NCBI GenBank assembly: GCA_023230175.1
Contig: JALNXV010000185.1
Location: forward strand, 1 to 7,129
Direction of reading: 5' to 3'
Source: Candidatus Cloacimonadota bacterium
Lineage (GTDB): Bacteria; Cloacimonadota; Cloacimonadia; Cloacimonadales; WRIO01
Length of the DNA: 7,129 nucleotides
Below the pieces are notes generated by a model, which was not told where the DNA came from, did no database searches, and worked only from the letters and a program-made list of their open reading frames with translations. This document shows, one piece after another, positions 1 to 6,766 of the stretch (positions are counted from its first letter, which is position 1; each line of letters opens with the position of its first letter). A program made the translations under genes and the position numbers.

Positions 1-451
1 TGACTCTGTAACATTCTCTGGAGTGCTAGGGTGGTCTCAATCGAATGCCAAACAGTTCTTCGAAACATATATGTCTGATGCTTCTCATGCAAAGACCAAG
101 TATTTGGCTGGTTGGGATGATGGATATATCCTTGGACCGCTTGATGCTCTTGAAGGATCAGCAATCGATGAGAGCATAAAGAAGACTTTCTTGGAAAATC
201 ATCCGTTTATCACTGGTTGCGGTGGCGCAAAGGCTGTATACAGCATTCTTGATGGTACATCAACAAGCTATACCGACATAACCCCATATTTTGGCGGAAT
301 AATGTCAGTCACATATCCACCAGCAATGATACAGGATACTGTTCAGGCTCTTGTTGATTACTTTGATGGAAAGAGCGTTGTCCTTGACAATACACAGTCT
401 GCACAGATTGTTACATCTGCGAATGTTGCAAATTTCCCATCATTTGAGTAA
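1..451 (+). CDS. Sugar ABC transporter substrate-binding protein, C-terminal fragment
   Basis: This reading frame is open from the window edge (codons in phase from base 2) to TAA at 449-451, about 149 residues, so the start and signal peptide lie outside. The GTG at 23 is an internal codon, not a start. The fragment looks like the second lobe of a ribose/galactose-type periplasmic binding protein (Peripla_BP_4 class). It has a WDDGYILGPLDAL helix start, a segment ending in FITGCGG (family ITGxDG, the acidic sugar-contact position here being Cys-Gly), an AVYSIL helix, and a closing GIMSVTYPPAMIQDTVQALVDYF segment that corresponds to the usual hinge and last helix. The protein would capture a sugar outside the membrane and hand it to the permease encoded at 2044-3081. 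Order (binding protein, ATPase, permease) and strand support a single operon. The substrate cannot be named. Family assignment is fairly sure; sugar identity is not. Confidence 0.82.
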   Translation, partial: DSVTFSGVLGWSQSNAKQFFETYMSDASHAKTKYLAGWDDGYILGPLDALEGSAIDESIKKTFLENHPFITGCGGAKAVYSILDGTSTSYTDITPYFGGIMSVTYPPAMIQDTVQALVDYFDGKSVVLDNTQSAQIVTSANVANFPSFE

Positions 452-453
452 TT

Positions 454-490
454 CTGAATTGTTTTCCGACAATTGACAATATGAATTCAG
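454..490 (+). repeat. Nested inverted repeats after the binding-protein stop codon
   Basis: CTGAATT (454-460) is the exact reverse complement of AATTCAG (484-490). Inside it AATTGT (457-462) can pair with ACAATT (469-474). The outer right arm shares bases 488-490 with the stem at 488-517, so the two long structures compete. Arms are short and AT-rich, so chance is possible. Confidence 0.35.
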
Positions 491-517
491 GGTTATCGCA
501 GAAATACGGTAACCCTG
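488..517 (+). promoter_or_regulatory. Intra-operon stem-loop between binding-protein and ATPase genes
   Basis: Bases 488-498 (CAGGGTTATCG) pair with 507-517 (CGGTAACCCTG): an 11-bp stem with one G-U pair and an 8-base loop. Only three T residues follow before an A run, so it is a poor match to a factor-independent terminator. Hairpins at this place in binding-protein operons are known to protect the upstream mRNA or to attenuate downstream genes, giving more binding protein than ATPase. That role is inferred here from position and stem strength. Confidence 0.55.
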
Positions 518-541
518 TTTAAAAGCAAACGGGTTTTAACG

Positions 542-2038
542 ATGTTATTATTGATGAAAGATATCTGCAAATCATTTGTAGGTGTTCCTGTTCTCAAAGG
601 GGTTGATCTGGAAGTTGAAAGGGGCGAAGTTCATGCTTTGCTTGGCGAAAATGGAGCCGGAAAGTCAACGCTTATGAACATTCTTACTGGAGTTCATCGC
701 TGCAATGAAGGAAAGGTTGTCTTTGATGGCGAAGATATTACGAATTGCTCTATCTCAAAGAGTGAATCTGTGGGGATAGCATTTGTTCATCAAGAATTGA
801 ATCTTTTCAATGATCTTCGTGTTTATGAGAACATTTTCTTCAACAAAGAATTGACCAACAAGCTAGGTACTCTTAAAAAGCATGAAATGATTGAAAAATG
901 CAATGAGGTTTTTAAGAAGCTTGGTGTTGATATTGATCCGACAGCAACTGTTGATTCTCTCTGTGCAAGCGACAAGCAGACTCTTGAAATAGCAAAGGCT
1001 ATTTTCTTTGAAGCTCATCTGCTTATTCTGGATGAGCCGACTACGGCATTGAGCAATGAAGAAATCGATCATCTTTTCCAGATGATTGAAGATTTGAAGA
1101 AAGAAGGGCGTTCTTTTGTGTTTATATCTCACAAAATGCCTGAAATATTCAGAATAGCGGATCGGTATACTATTCTGCGTAATGGCGAGATGATTGAATC
1201 TGGATTCATTTCAAGCACTACGCCGCAGCAAGTTACAGCCAAGATGGTTGGTAGCAGCCTGGCAAATTCTTTTGACTATGAAAAAAGACCACTTGGCAAT
1301 ACAGTTTTGAAGATTGATAATCTTTCTTCAAAAGCTTTTGAAGATGTTTTTCTTGATGTAAAGAAAGGGGAGATTGTTGCATTTACTGGACTCCAAGGTT
1401 CTGGAGCAAGCGAAGTGCTTCAATGCATTTTTGGCGAAATCACTCCAAGCGAAGGATGTATTTATATAAAGGGACAGAAGACTGGAAAGAATTCAATTCA
1501 TAATTCGATGAAGCATGGGGTAGGGTTCCTTCCATCAAACCGAAAGGAAAACTCAGTTCTTCCGGATATGTCCATAATAGAAAATATGTACGTGTCAGAG
1601 CATTCTCTTTCAAGCCAAAAATTCAACATTTCTCCGAAACAAGAAAAAACTAGATATGATACCATGAAAAAGAATCTTGGAATCAAAGCGAATGATGAAA
1701 AAGATCTGGTTGTCTCTCTGAGTGGAGGAAACCAGCAGAAAGTATTTTTTGCCAGATGGCTGAATACTGATGCGGATATTCTTCTTTTTGACAATCCTAC
1801 GCAGGGGATCGATGTAGGTGCAAAAGCTGAAATTTATAAATTGATTCTTCATCTTGCTTACCAAGGAAAGACAATTATTTTCAATTCTTTGGAAATCCCT
1901 GAAGTAATGAGGCTTGCAGACCGCTGTGTGGTTTTCTATTCTGGGCGAATTGCTGCAATTCTCAATCATGATGACATCACTGAGCACCAAGTGATGATGT
2001 ACGCAACTAATGCAGTTTTAAACAATGGAGAGAAATAA
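542..2038 (+). CDS. Sugar ABC transporter ATP-binding protein, two fused NBDs (RbsA/MglA/XylG type)
   Basis: The protein has 498 residues, the normal size for the fused two-domain ATPases of ribose/galactose/xylose importers. NBD1 shows Walker A GENGAGKST (35-43), Q-loop Gln84 in FVHQELNLF, Walker B LLILDEP (160-166) and switch His197. Its signature segment, LCASDKQTLEIAKA (from 140), lacks LSGGQ, as is common in this family. NBD2 has an intact signature LSGGNQQK (393-400). However, its Walker A is GLQGSGASE (283-291, Ala289 in place of Lys), its Walker B is FDNPTQGID with Asn418 in place of the catalytic Glu, and the switch His is absent (NSLEIPE). So one composite site (Walker A of NBD1 with signature of NBD2) looks competent and the other dead. 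The ATG at 542 fits the family N-terminus (MLLLMKDICKSF); no clear Shine-Dalgarno precedes it, and ATG 554 is the alternative. It drives uptake with the permease five bases downstream. Confidence 0.95.
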   Translation: MLLLMKDICKSFVGVPVLKGVDLEVERGEVHALLGENGAGKSTLMNILTGVHRCNEGKVVFDGEDITNCSISKSESVGIAFVHQELNLFNDLRVYENIFFNKELTNKLGTLKKHEMIEKCNEVFKKLGVDIDPTATVDSLCASDKQTLEIAKAIFFEAHLLILDEPTTALSNEEIDHLFQMIEDLKKEGRSFVFISHKMPEIFRIADRYTILRNGEMIESGFISSTTPQQVTAKMVGSSLANSFDYEKRPLGNTVLKIDNLSSKAFEDVFLDVKKGEIVAFTGLQGSGASEVLQCIFGEITPSEGCIYIKGQKTGKNSIHNSMKHGVGFLPSNRKENSVLPDMSIIENMYVSEHSLSSQKFNISPKQEKTRYDTMKKNLGIKANDEKDLVVSLSGGNQQKVFFARWLNTDADILLFDNPTQGIDVGAKAEIYKLILHLAYQGKTIIFNSLEIPEVMRLADRCVVFYSGRIAAILNHDDITEHQVMMYATNAVLNNGEK

Positions 2039-2043
2039 AGAGA

Positions 2044-3081
2044 ATGTCTGAATTATCAACAAAAAAGAAAAATGGGTTTTCAATTAGTCAGTATAGTTTT
2101 GTTCTGATCTTTATTGCACTTTTTATTGTATATTTTCTTTTCAGCACAAGCTTGACATGGACTGGGGTAACAAATATTCTTCGACATTCAGCAGTAATCG
2201 GAGTCATAAGCCTTGGAATGGGGCTTGTGATTATTACTGGTGATATCGATCTTTCAGTCGGAGCAATGCTGAGTTTCGTTTCGAGCTTTGCTTGCATTGT
2301 TTTCAATTTGACAGATAGCATTTTTCTAGTTCTGTGCTTTTGCCTTATTTCAGGAACTCTTCTTGGTTTGATTAATGGTGTGATGATTGGAAAATTCCGT
2401 CTTCCCGCTTTTATTGTAACTCTTGGAACACAGATGATTATGCGTTCGATTGCACAGTATACATGCAACAGGCTTCCAGTAGACGTGAAGGGAGTTGGTG
2501 GTAACACTTTCAAAATGATCAGACTTGAGAATGGCAGTTTTGACAAACTATTTCATTTTGGAAACGGCAAGTTCCTCTCATTCCCCAATTGCGGTGTTAT
2601 TTTCATCCTTATTGCAGTTTTATTCGTTTATATAACTACAAGTACAAAGTATGGTAAAAAACTTTTTGCGATTGGATCAAACTCCAGAGCTGCACATATG
2701 GCTGGAATCAATGTTGAAATGACAAGAATATCTGTTTTTTCAATTGTTGGATTATTGGTGGGTGCAGGTGCTTTCATGCTTCTTGCAATGCAAGGAAATG
2801 TTGATCCAGCTACAACTGGAAAGAACTTTGAGATGTATGCAATTGCAGCAGTTGTGCTTGGGAATATTTCAATGAGCGGCGGAAAAGGCAGATTTATTGG
2901 AATAATCTTTGGAACACTGTCATATACTGTAATTGATAAGATTATTGCAGTTGTGAAGGTTGATTCATTGATCAATGATGCAATCAAAGGTGGAATTCTT
3001 CTTCTTGCAATTGTTATTCAGGCAGCGAGCCCTCTGATTAAGAACTACATGAGTTCAAAAAAGCAAGCCAGGAAGAAATAG
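2044..3081 (+). CDS. Sugar ABC transporter permease (RbsC-like, BPD_transp_2)
   Basis: This 345-residue inner-membrane protein is slightly longer than E. coli RbsC (about 320). Hydrophobic segments lie near 17-37, 50-66, 70-88, 93-115, 120-138, 183-200, 228-250, 264-275, 284-303 and 313-332. Family hallmarks are SLGMGLVIITGDIDLSVGA (56-74), LPAFIVTLGTQMIMRS (120-135) and the cytoplasmic coupling region YGKKLFAIGSNSRAAHMAGIN (203-223), which contacts the ATPase. The glycine-rich LGNISMSGGKG (272-282) matches the family LGGTSxxGGxG. A hydrophilic stretch at about 140-182 between membrane segments is rather long, and the C-terminus is very basic. The start lies five bases after the ATPase stop; GGAGAG at 2027-2032, inside the ATPase end, is the only Shine-Dalgarno candidate and sits rather far away (11 bases), which points to translational coupling. 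It forms the transmembrane channel, probably as a homodimer. Substrate unknown (ribose, galactose, xylose or AI-2 class). Confidence 0.94.
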   Translation: MSELSTKKKNGFSISQYSFVLIFIALFIVYFLFSTSLTWTGVTNILRHSAVIGVISLGMGLVIITGDIDLSVGAMLSFVSSFACIVFNLTDSIFLVLCFCLISGTLLGLINGVMIGKFRLPAFIVTLGTQMIMRSIAQYTCNRLPVDVKGVGGNTFKMIRLENGSFDKLFHFGNGKFLSFPNCGVIFILIAVLFVYITTSTKYGKKLFAIGSNSRAAHMAGINVEMTRISVFSIVGLLVGAGAFMLLAMQGNVDPATTGKNFEMYAIAAVVLGNISMSGGKGRFIGIIFGTLSYTVIDKIIAVVKVDSLINDAIKGGILLLAIVIQAASPLIKNYMSSKKQARKK

Positions 3082-3093
3082 ATTTGTATTGGT

Positions 3094-3104
3094 TCAATTA
3101 TTGA
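3094..3104. repeat. 11-bp palindrome TCAATTATTGA
   Basis: TCAAT-T-ATTGA is a perfect short palindrome in the 76-base gap between the permease stop and the LysR gene, 17 bases upstream of the candidate -35. ATTG recurs at 3088, 3100 and 3104. It could be part of an autoregulatory site of the LysR protein, but it is short and AT-rich. Confidence 0.25.
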
Positions 3105-3121
3105 TTGCAGAGTTTTAAACC

Positions 3122-3150
3122 TTGCAGAATTTCCTTTTCTGAAATAAAAT
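3122..3150 (+). promoter_or_regulatory. Candidate promoter of the LysR-type regulator gene
   Basis: TTGCAG (3122-3127), a 17-base spacer and TAAAAT (3145-3150) make a sigma-70-like promoter with a good -10 and a weak -35 (3 of 6). The -10 ends only seven bases before the ATG at 3158, so transcription would begin at or next to the start codon. The -35 is part of TTGCAGA (3122-3128), repeated exactly at 3105-3111, 17 bases apart. That direct repeat could be a regulator site. Confidence 0.45.
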
Positions 3151-3157
3151 TATCTCC

Positions 3158-4087
3158 ATGAGAATTGAACAAATCAACCAGGTAATCGAGCTATCCAGAA
3201 CAGGAAACATGGGCAAGGCTGCGCAGAATCTTCTGATTTCACAGCCTAACCTGAGCCTTTCGCTGCGCAATCTGGAAGATGAAGTAGGCCACAAGATTTT
3301 CATAAGAACCTCTCGCGGGGTGTATCTGTCCGATTTCGGACAGGAATTCCTGAAGTATGCGAAAGCTGTTGCACTTGATCTGAACAATATGAAGAACTTC
3401 TGCGAATTCAGGGGAATGCAGGCAAGCCCGATGTCCATTTCCATATGCCCGCAGGCGTTTCTCTATTCAATAGCTTCTGCAATAATCCGAGAGCATCAGA
3501 ATGAGCTGCTTTCGGTTACGCTTTCCACATACAGCAGCTTTGAAAGAATGATGGAATCTGTTCAGACCGGACAGACTGAAATCGGCGTCTCCATATGGGA
3601 TATCCAGAATGCTGTTCATGCAAGACAGGCCTTGAAGAAAAACGGGCTGGAATACCAGAAAATAGGTGAGGGAGATTTCATGCTTCTCATGCGCAGGAAT
3701 CATCCTCTGATTGAGAACTGTATCAGCGAAGTTTCTTTTGCCAGCCTTGAAAAGTACCCGCTTCTGGTTGTAGGCGATTCGAATGATGTGGCACATAGAA
3801 TGATGAACGAGAATGCAGGCCTGTTTGAAAACCGCAGCCGCAGCGTTATTACCTGCACCAGCGGCAACGGCATGCAGAGCATTCTTGAAAACAGTGATGC
3901 GTTCTCATTCACGATCCACTACATGAAGGCATATGAAAAGTATCCATACAACCCGAATCTTCAGGCTGTACGGATACAAGGCTGTTCCGACAAATTCGAA
4001 ATAGGATGGTTCAAGCGTCTGAACACCGAACTCTCACCGCTTGTAGTTGAATTCATCTCCAAGCTTGAAGAACTCAGGACTGTTTAG
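3158..4087 (+). CDS. LysR-family transcriptional regulator
   Basis: The protein has 309 residues, the usual length for the family. Residues 1-60 form the winged helix-turn-helix: MRIEQINQVIELSRTGNMGKAA, recognition helix around SQPNLSLSLRNLEDEVG (29-44), wing FIRTSRGVYLSDFG (48-61). A linker helix follows (about 62-88), then a two-lobe effector-binding domain (about 90-300) with lobe 1 opening at PMSISICPQAF, the GQTEIGVSI segment, and FMLLMRRNHPLI, the typical H-P position of this family. It would bind DNA as a tetramer and respond to a small-molecule ligand. It converges with the amidohydrolase gene, overlapping by four bases, so the likely target is the carrier-amidohydrolase operon, possibly with autoregulation; compare AbgR of the E. 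coli abg locus. The gap to the permease gene is 76 bases, with its own promoter candidate, so it is probably not part of the sugar operon. No Shine-Dalgarno is visible before ATG 3158. Confidence 0.93.
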   Translation: MRIEQINQVIELSRTGNMGKAAQNLLISQPNLSLSLRNLEDEVGHKIFIRTSRGVYLSDFGQEFLKYAKAVALDLNNMKNFCEFRGMQASPMSISICPQAFLYSIASAIIREHQNELLSVTLSTYSSFERMMESVQTGQTEIGVSIWDIQNAVHARQALKKNGLEYQKIGEGDFMLLMRRNHPLIENCISEVSFASLEKYPLLVVGDSNDVAHRMMNENAGLFENRSRSVITCTSGNGMQSILENSDAFSFTIHYMKAYEKYPYNPNLQAVRIQGCSDKFEIGWFKRLNTELSPLVVEFISKLEELRTV

Positions 4088-5415
4088 AAAGATCCTGGCT
4101 TCACATCTGCAGGAATCAGGCTGCGGTACTTCTCTCCTGCCAGAACTGTTTCAAGGTCTTTTCTGGCTTTTCCGACTATTTCCGGCTTGCTCATGACATC
4201 AAGCGCTGTTCCGGCAATGATTGCGGCTGCACTGTGCATGCCTTTGTGGGCTATGGACGATTTTCCTTGAGAGGTTGCCTGCCAGCTGTGCATCGCGGTT
4301 CCCTTTGCATAGCAGTTTATTGCCATGCATGAGGACGGAACTATCCAGCTTACGTCACCGAAGTCCGTCGATGCTGCCGGCGGTATCTTCTTGGCAGTAA
4401 TAAGACCGGTTTCAATCGGCTCAACAGTGCCGGGCTTTGCGAAGCCTCTGGCGTATTCGGTTTCCTCATCTGTGTATTGAAGTGGGAACAGCTGCTTTGC
4501 ATTTTCAAGCATCAGATCATCTAGAGTGTCATTATGCATCAGGTTTGCATATGCCGAAGCAATGCTTATCTTGACCTTGGTGCTTGTCATCAAGGCAGCT
4601 CCTCTGGCAACATCGTTTACTCTGTCCATAATCTCACCGACCTGGGTGATTAGCGGCGCCCTGATTGCATAGATGAGCTTGCAATAGGGCTGGACAATGT
4701 TCTCAGGCCCGCCTGCATCAAGGAATGCATAGTGAAGCCTAGCCTCTGAAATGATATGCTCGCGCAGGAAGTTGCAGCCCACATTCATCAGTTCTGCAGC
4801 ATCCAGGGCACTTCGTCCAAGCTGTGGTGATGCGGCGGCATGCGAGCTGATTCCGAAGAATTCATAGATGATCCGGGCATTGGCCAATGAATTATTGAAC
4901 AGGCATGACAGTGAATTCGGATGCCAGCTAAGGGCAATGTCACAGCCTTCGAAGCATCCGCTTCTGACCATGAACGCCTTTCCGGCTCCGCCTTCCTCGG
5001 CAGGACATCCGAAGTAACGGATGGTGCCGCATGAGGCAAGATCGGCTGCAAGAACAGCTGCCTCAAGGGAAGCAGTGCCCAAGAGATTGTGGCCGCATCC
5101 GTGTCCAGGACTGTTCTCTGTGATTGGATGCTTTTCAGTGTCATCAGCTTTCTGGCTCAAGCCCGGCAAAGCATCGAATTCTCCGCAGATGGCGATTACA
5201 GGCTTTCCAGATCCTTTCTCGGCCATGAATGCTGTTTCTATACCGCCGATTGGTTCTACAAGCCTGAATCCTTCCTTTCGAAGGAAAACCTTCTGTGCTG
5301 AAGATGACTTGAATTCCTTGTAACGGGTTTCAGGAGTTTCCCAGATGCTGTCACTAAGGATCTCGAAATCGTGTTCGCGGCTTTTCTGAAGAGCCAATAA
5401 CTGTTGTGAAATCAT
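4084..5415 (-). CDS. abgB: M20-family amidohydrolase, AbgB-like (aminobenzoyl-glutamate hydrolase subunit B family)
   Basis: The 443-residue cytosolic zinc/manganese-type hydrolase would cleave an N-acyl amino-acid bond. The open frame runs 36 codons further upstream, but that part lies inside the carrier gene; ATG at 5415 has a near-perfect AAGGAGG five bases before it and the expected N-terminus. Landmarks: WETPETRYKEF (25-35), GEFDALPG (78-85), metal motif GHGCGHN (104-110, Cys107 and His109), GCPAEEGG (136-143, Glu140 general base, Glu141 ligand), WHP (His165), SHAAASPQLGRSALDA (191-206, His192 of the dimerisation domain), STDFGDVSW (349-357) and HSWQATSQGKSSIAHKGM (376-393, His376 ligand). 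From memory, these blocks follow E. coli AbgB closely (481 residues there), so subfamily assignment is strong. In E. coli, AbgB works with AbgA on p-aminobenzoyl-glutamate; no AbgA is in this window, so it may act as a homodimer on a related conjugate. Its stop overlaps the LysR stop. Confidence 0.93.
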   Translation of the reverse strand: MISQQLLALQKSREHDFEILSDSIWETPETRYKEFKSSSAQKVFLRKEGFRLVEPIGGIETAFMAEKGSGKPVIAICGEFDALPGLSQKADDTEKHPITENSPGHGCGHNLLGTASLEAAVLAADLASCGTIRYFGCPAEEGGAGKAFMVRSGCFEGCDIALSWHPNSLSCLFNNSLANARIIYEFFGISSHAAASPQLGRSALDAAELMNVGCNFLREHIISEARLHYAFLDAGGPENIVQPYCKLIYAIRAPLITQVGEIMDRVNDVARGAALMTSTKVKISIASAYANLMHNDTLDDLMLENAKQLFPLQYTDEETEYARGFAKPGTVEPIETGLITAKKIPPAASTDFGDVSWIVPSSCMAINCYAKGTAMHSWQATSQGKSSIAHKGMHSAAAIIAGTALDVMSKPEIVGKARKDLETVLAGEKYRSLIPADVKPGSF

Positions 5416-5420
5416 GCGTT

Positions 5421-5427
5421 CCTCCTT
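5421..5427 (-). promoter_or_regulatory. Ribosome binding site that fixes the amidohydrolase start
   Basis: The minus strand reads AAGGAGG, five bases before ATG at 5415. It overlaps the TAA stop of the carrier gene (5426-5428), which indicates translational coupling and shows that the longer upstream reading frame is not the real N-terminus. Confidence 0.85.
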
Positions 5428-6721
5428 AGAGCACCGGGAATATGATGCTGACCCACAGCGATGTGATGAGCCAGAGGCAAATGCCAGGGAACCAGCCTTG
5501 CTTGAACATCGATTTGACATCATATCCGCCCAACCCCATCATCATTGCTGCAGTCGGGGTTCCCATTGGTGTCATGAATGCACACAGCGCTACGCTCATG
5601 CTCAGGATGCAGAGCCCTACTGGGTTGGCCTGAAGTGATTTGGCTGTCATGATGGCAATAGGAATGAAGATGCTTATGACGCCCATGTTGTTCATGAATT
5701 GAGTCAGTACGAACGGAACCAGGAAGAACAGCGCACAGAAGATGAAGTTGCTTCCAATTGAAATGCCAACTGAGGCAAGAGCATTCCCTATAAGTTCTCC
5801 GGCTCCTGTGGCAGAAAGCGCTTCGCCTGTGGCCAATGCCCCGATGAAAATCAGAAGAAGACTTGCAGGCAGTGCATGATAGGCTTCATTTTCCTTCAGT
5901 ATGCCGAGGATGATCATCAGCAGCGCACCAATCAACGCCGTGATCCAGTTAGGAATCCTAATCACGCTCGCAAGAAGCAGAGCAGCGGAAACTGCAATGA
6001 AGATTACCAGACCTGCAATATCCTGCCATTGCTTGAGCGGCTGCCTCTCTTTGCCTGTTGATTGCGTCTTGATGCTCTGGATAGGAACAATCGGGTCTTG
6101 AGGGGCATATTTGCTTGCAAAGAAAATGCAGTAGACAAGAATGAAGATCATTGATGGAATTCTTGCAATGGCGATATCCCATACCTTTGCCTGGAATGCG
6201 GTGTAGCCAAAGGCTTCGAAATAGCCGTTGAACTGTGCATAAGTCGCCGCACTTGCCCCGATTGGAAGAATAGAACAGGTTGCAATAGCAGTGAGGCCCA
6301 GCGGGAACATAACCTTCGATGGGCTGACGTTCATCTTCTCGCAACTGGCAAGCACGATTGGAAATACTATGACGAATACTGCCGACGGGCTCTGTATGAA
6401 CTGTGCAAGAAGGGCAGTTATCAAAAGATAGCCTGCGAAAGCCTTCTTCCATGATCCCGAGCTGATCTTTGTTACTAGATTGGCAATCTCCCCGATGTAC
6501 TTTGTCTTTCCGAATCCTGCTGCAACGATGAACATTGAAGCTATCAGAATTGTGTTTGTGTTTGAGAATCCTTTTAGGGCAGTTGCAGTGTCAATGCATC
6601 CTGTGAGCGTATAGAGCACCATGCTGGCTATTGCAGTTATGGCCATTGGAATCTTTCTCCAGATGAAGGAAATCATTGTAAGAGCGAAGATAACCAGACA
6701 GATAATCATTTTGGAATCCAT
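5426..6721 (-). CDS. SLC13/DASS-like permease of the ion-transporter superfamily
   Basis: This 431-residue integral membrane protein has about ten to twelve hydrophobic segments in two pseudo-symmetric halves, each with a broken helical hairpin. Half 1 carries AQFIQSPSAVFVIVFPIVL (106-124) and LPIGASAA (152-159). Half 2 carries LTQFMNNMGVISIFIPIAI (339-357) and TPMGTPTAAMM (384-394). The TPxGTP motif and the N-terminal IWRKIP...LYTLTGCID layout are typical of SLC13/CitT/ArsB-like sodium- or proton-coupled carriers of carboxylates. The classical SNT sodium-site triplets are QSPSA and MNNMG here, so coupling ion and substrate are uncertain. A charged loop (about 203-235) separates the halves. 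ATG 6721 has AGGAGG seven bases upstream. Only ten bases separate it from the amidohydrolase gene, so the two form one operon and the carrier probably imports the hydrolase substrate. It is not an AbgT-family protein by its motifs. No gene symbol is justified. Confidence 0.88.
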   Translation of the reverse strand: MDSKMIICLVIFALTMISFIWRKIPMAITAIASMVLYTLTGCIDTATALKGFSNTNTILIASMFIVAAGFGKTKYIGEIANLVTKISSGSWKKAFAGYLLITALLAQFIQSPSAVFVIVFPIVLASCEKMNVSPSKVMFPLGLTAIATCSILPIGASAATYAQFNGYFEAFGYTAFQAKVWDIAIARIPSMIFILVYCIFFASKYAPQDPIVPIQSIKTQSTGKERQPLKQWQDIAGLVIFIAVSAALLLASVIRIPNWITALIGALLMIILGILKENEAYHALPASLLLIFIGALATGEALSATGAGELIGNALASVGISIGSNFIFCALFFLVPFVLTQFMNNMGVISIFIPIAIMTAKSLQANPVGLCILSMSVALCAFMTPMGTPTAAMMMGLGGYDVKSMFKQGWFPGICLWLITSLWVSIIFPVL

Positions 6722-6728
6722 TATTTCT

Positions 6729-6734
6729 CCTCCT
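6729..6734 (-). promoter_or_regulatory. Ribosome binding site of the carrier gene
   Basis: AGGAGG on the minus strand, seven bases before ATG 6721, is a consensus site and supports that start over the internal ATG at codon 5. Confidence 0.8.
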
Positions 6735-6740
6735 GAGGCA

Positions 6741-6755
6741 ATAAGTTTAACTTAT
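6741..6755. promoter_or_regulatory. Perfect 15-bp palindrome, candidate operator of the carrier-amidohydrolase operon
   Basis: ATAAGTT-T-AACTTAT is a perfect inverted repeat with a single central base, 19 bases upstream of the carrier ATG and just downstream of its candidate promoter. ACTTA (6777-6781) and TAAGT (6788-6792) form a second inverted pair of the same half-site, six bases apart, overlapping the candidate -35. The binding protein is unknown; the neighbouring LysR product is the obvious candidate, although LysR boxes are usually T-N11-A. Confidence 0.5.
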
Positions 6756-6766
6756 ACCTGTTATAA

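Noticed and set aside
23..25. GTG at 23 as the start of the first gene
   Set aside because: The frame is open to the window edge and codes for sequence in keeping with the binding-protein fold before this codon; no ribosome site precedes it.
473..478. TTGACA after the binding-protein gene as a -35 of an internal promoter for the ATPase
   Set aside because: No acceptable -10 is found 16-18 bases downstream; the sequence there is the arm of the stem-loop.
488..524. A factor-independent terminator ending the binding-protein transcript
   Set aside because: The stem is good but is followed by TTTAAAAGC rather than a run of T, and the downstream genes clearly belong to the same transporter.
5416..5523. 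A 36-residue N-terminal extension of the amidohydrolase reading frame, starting inside the carrier gene
   Set aside because: It is Ser/Cys/Arg-rich with no similarity to the family, it is out of frame within the carrier coding region, and a consensus AAGGAGG sits just before the internal ATG at 5415.
5958..6452. A 164-codon minus-strand frame inside the carrier gene, and a 118-codon one inside the amidohydrolase gene (4788-5144)
   Set aside because: Both are in alternative frames of well-supported genes on the same strand, with compositions unlike real proteins; no frameshift is needed in the true genes.
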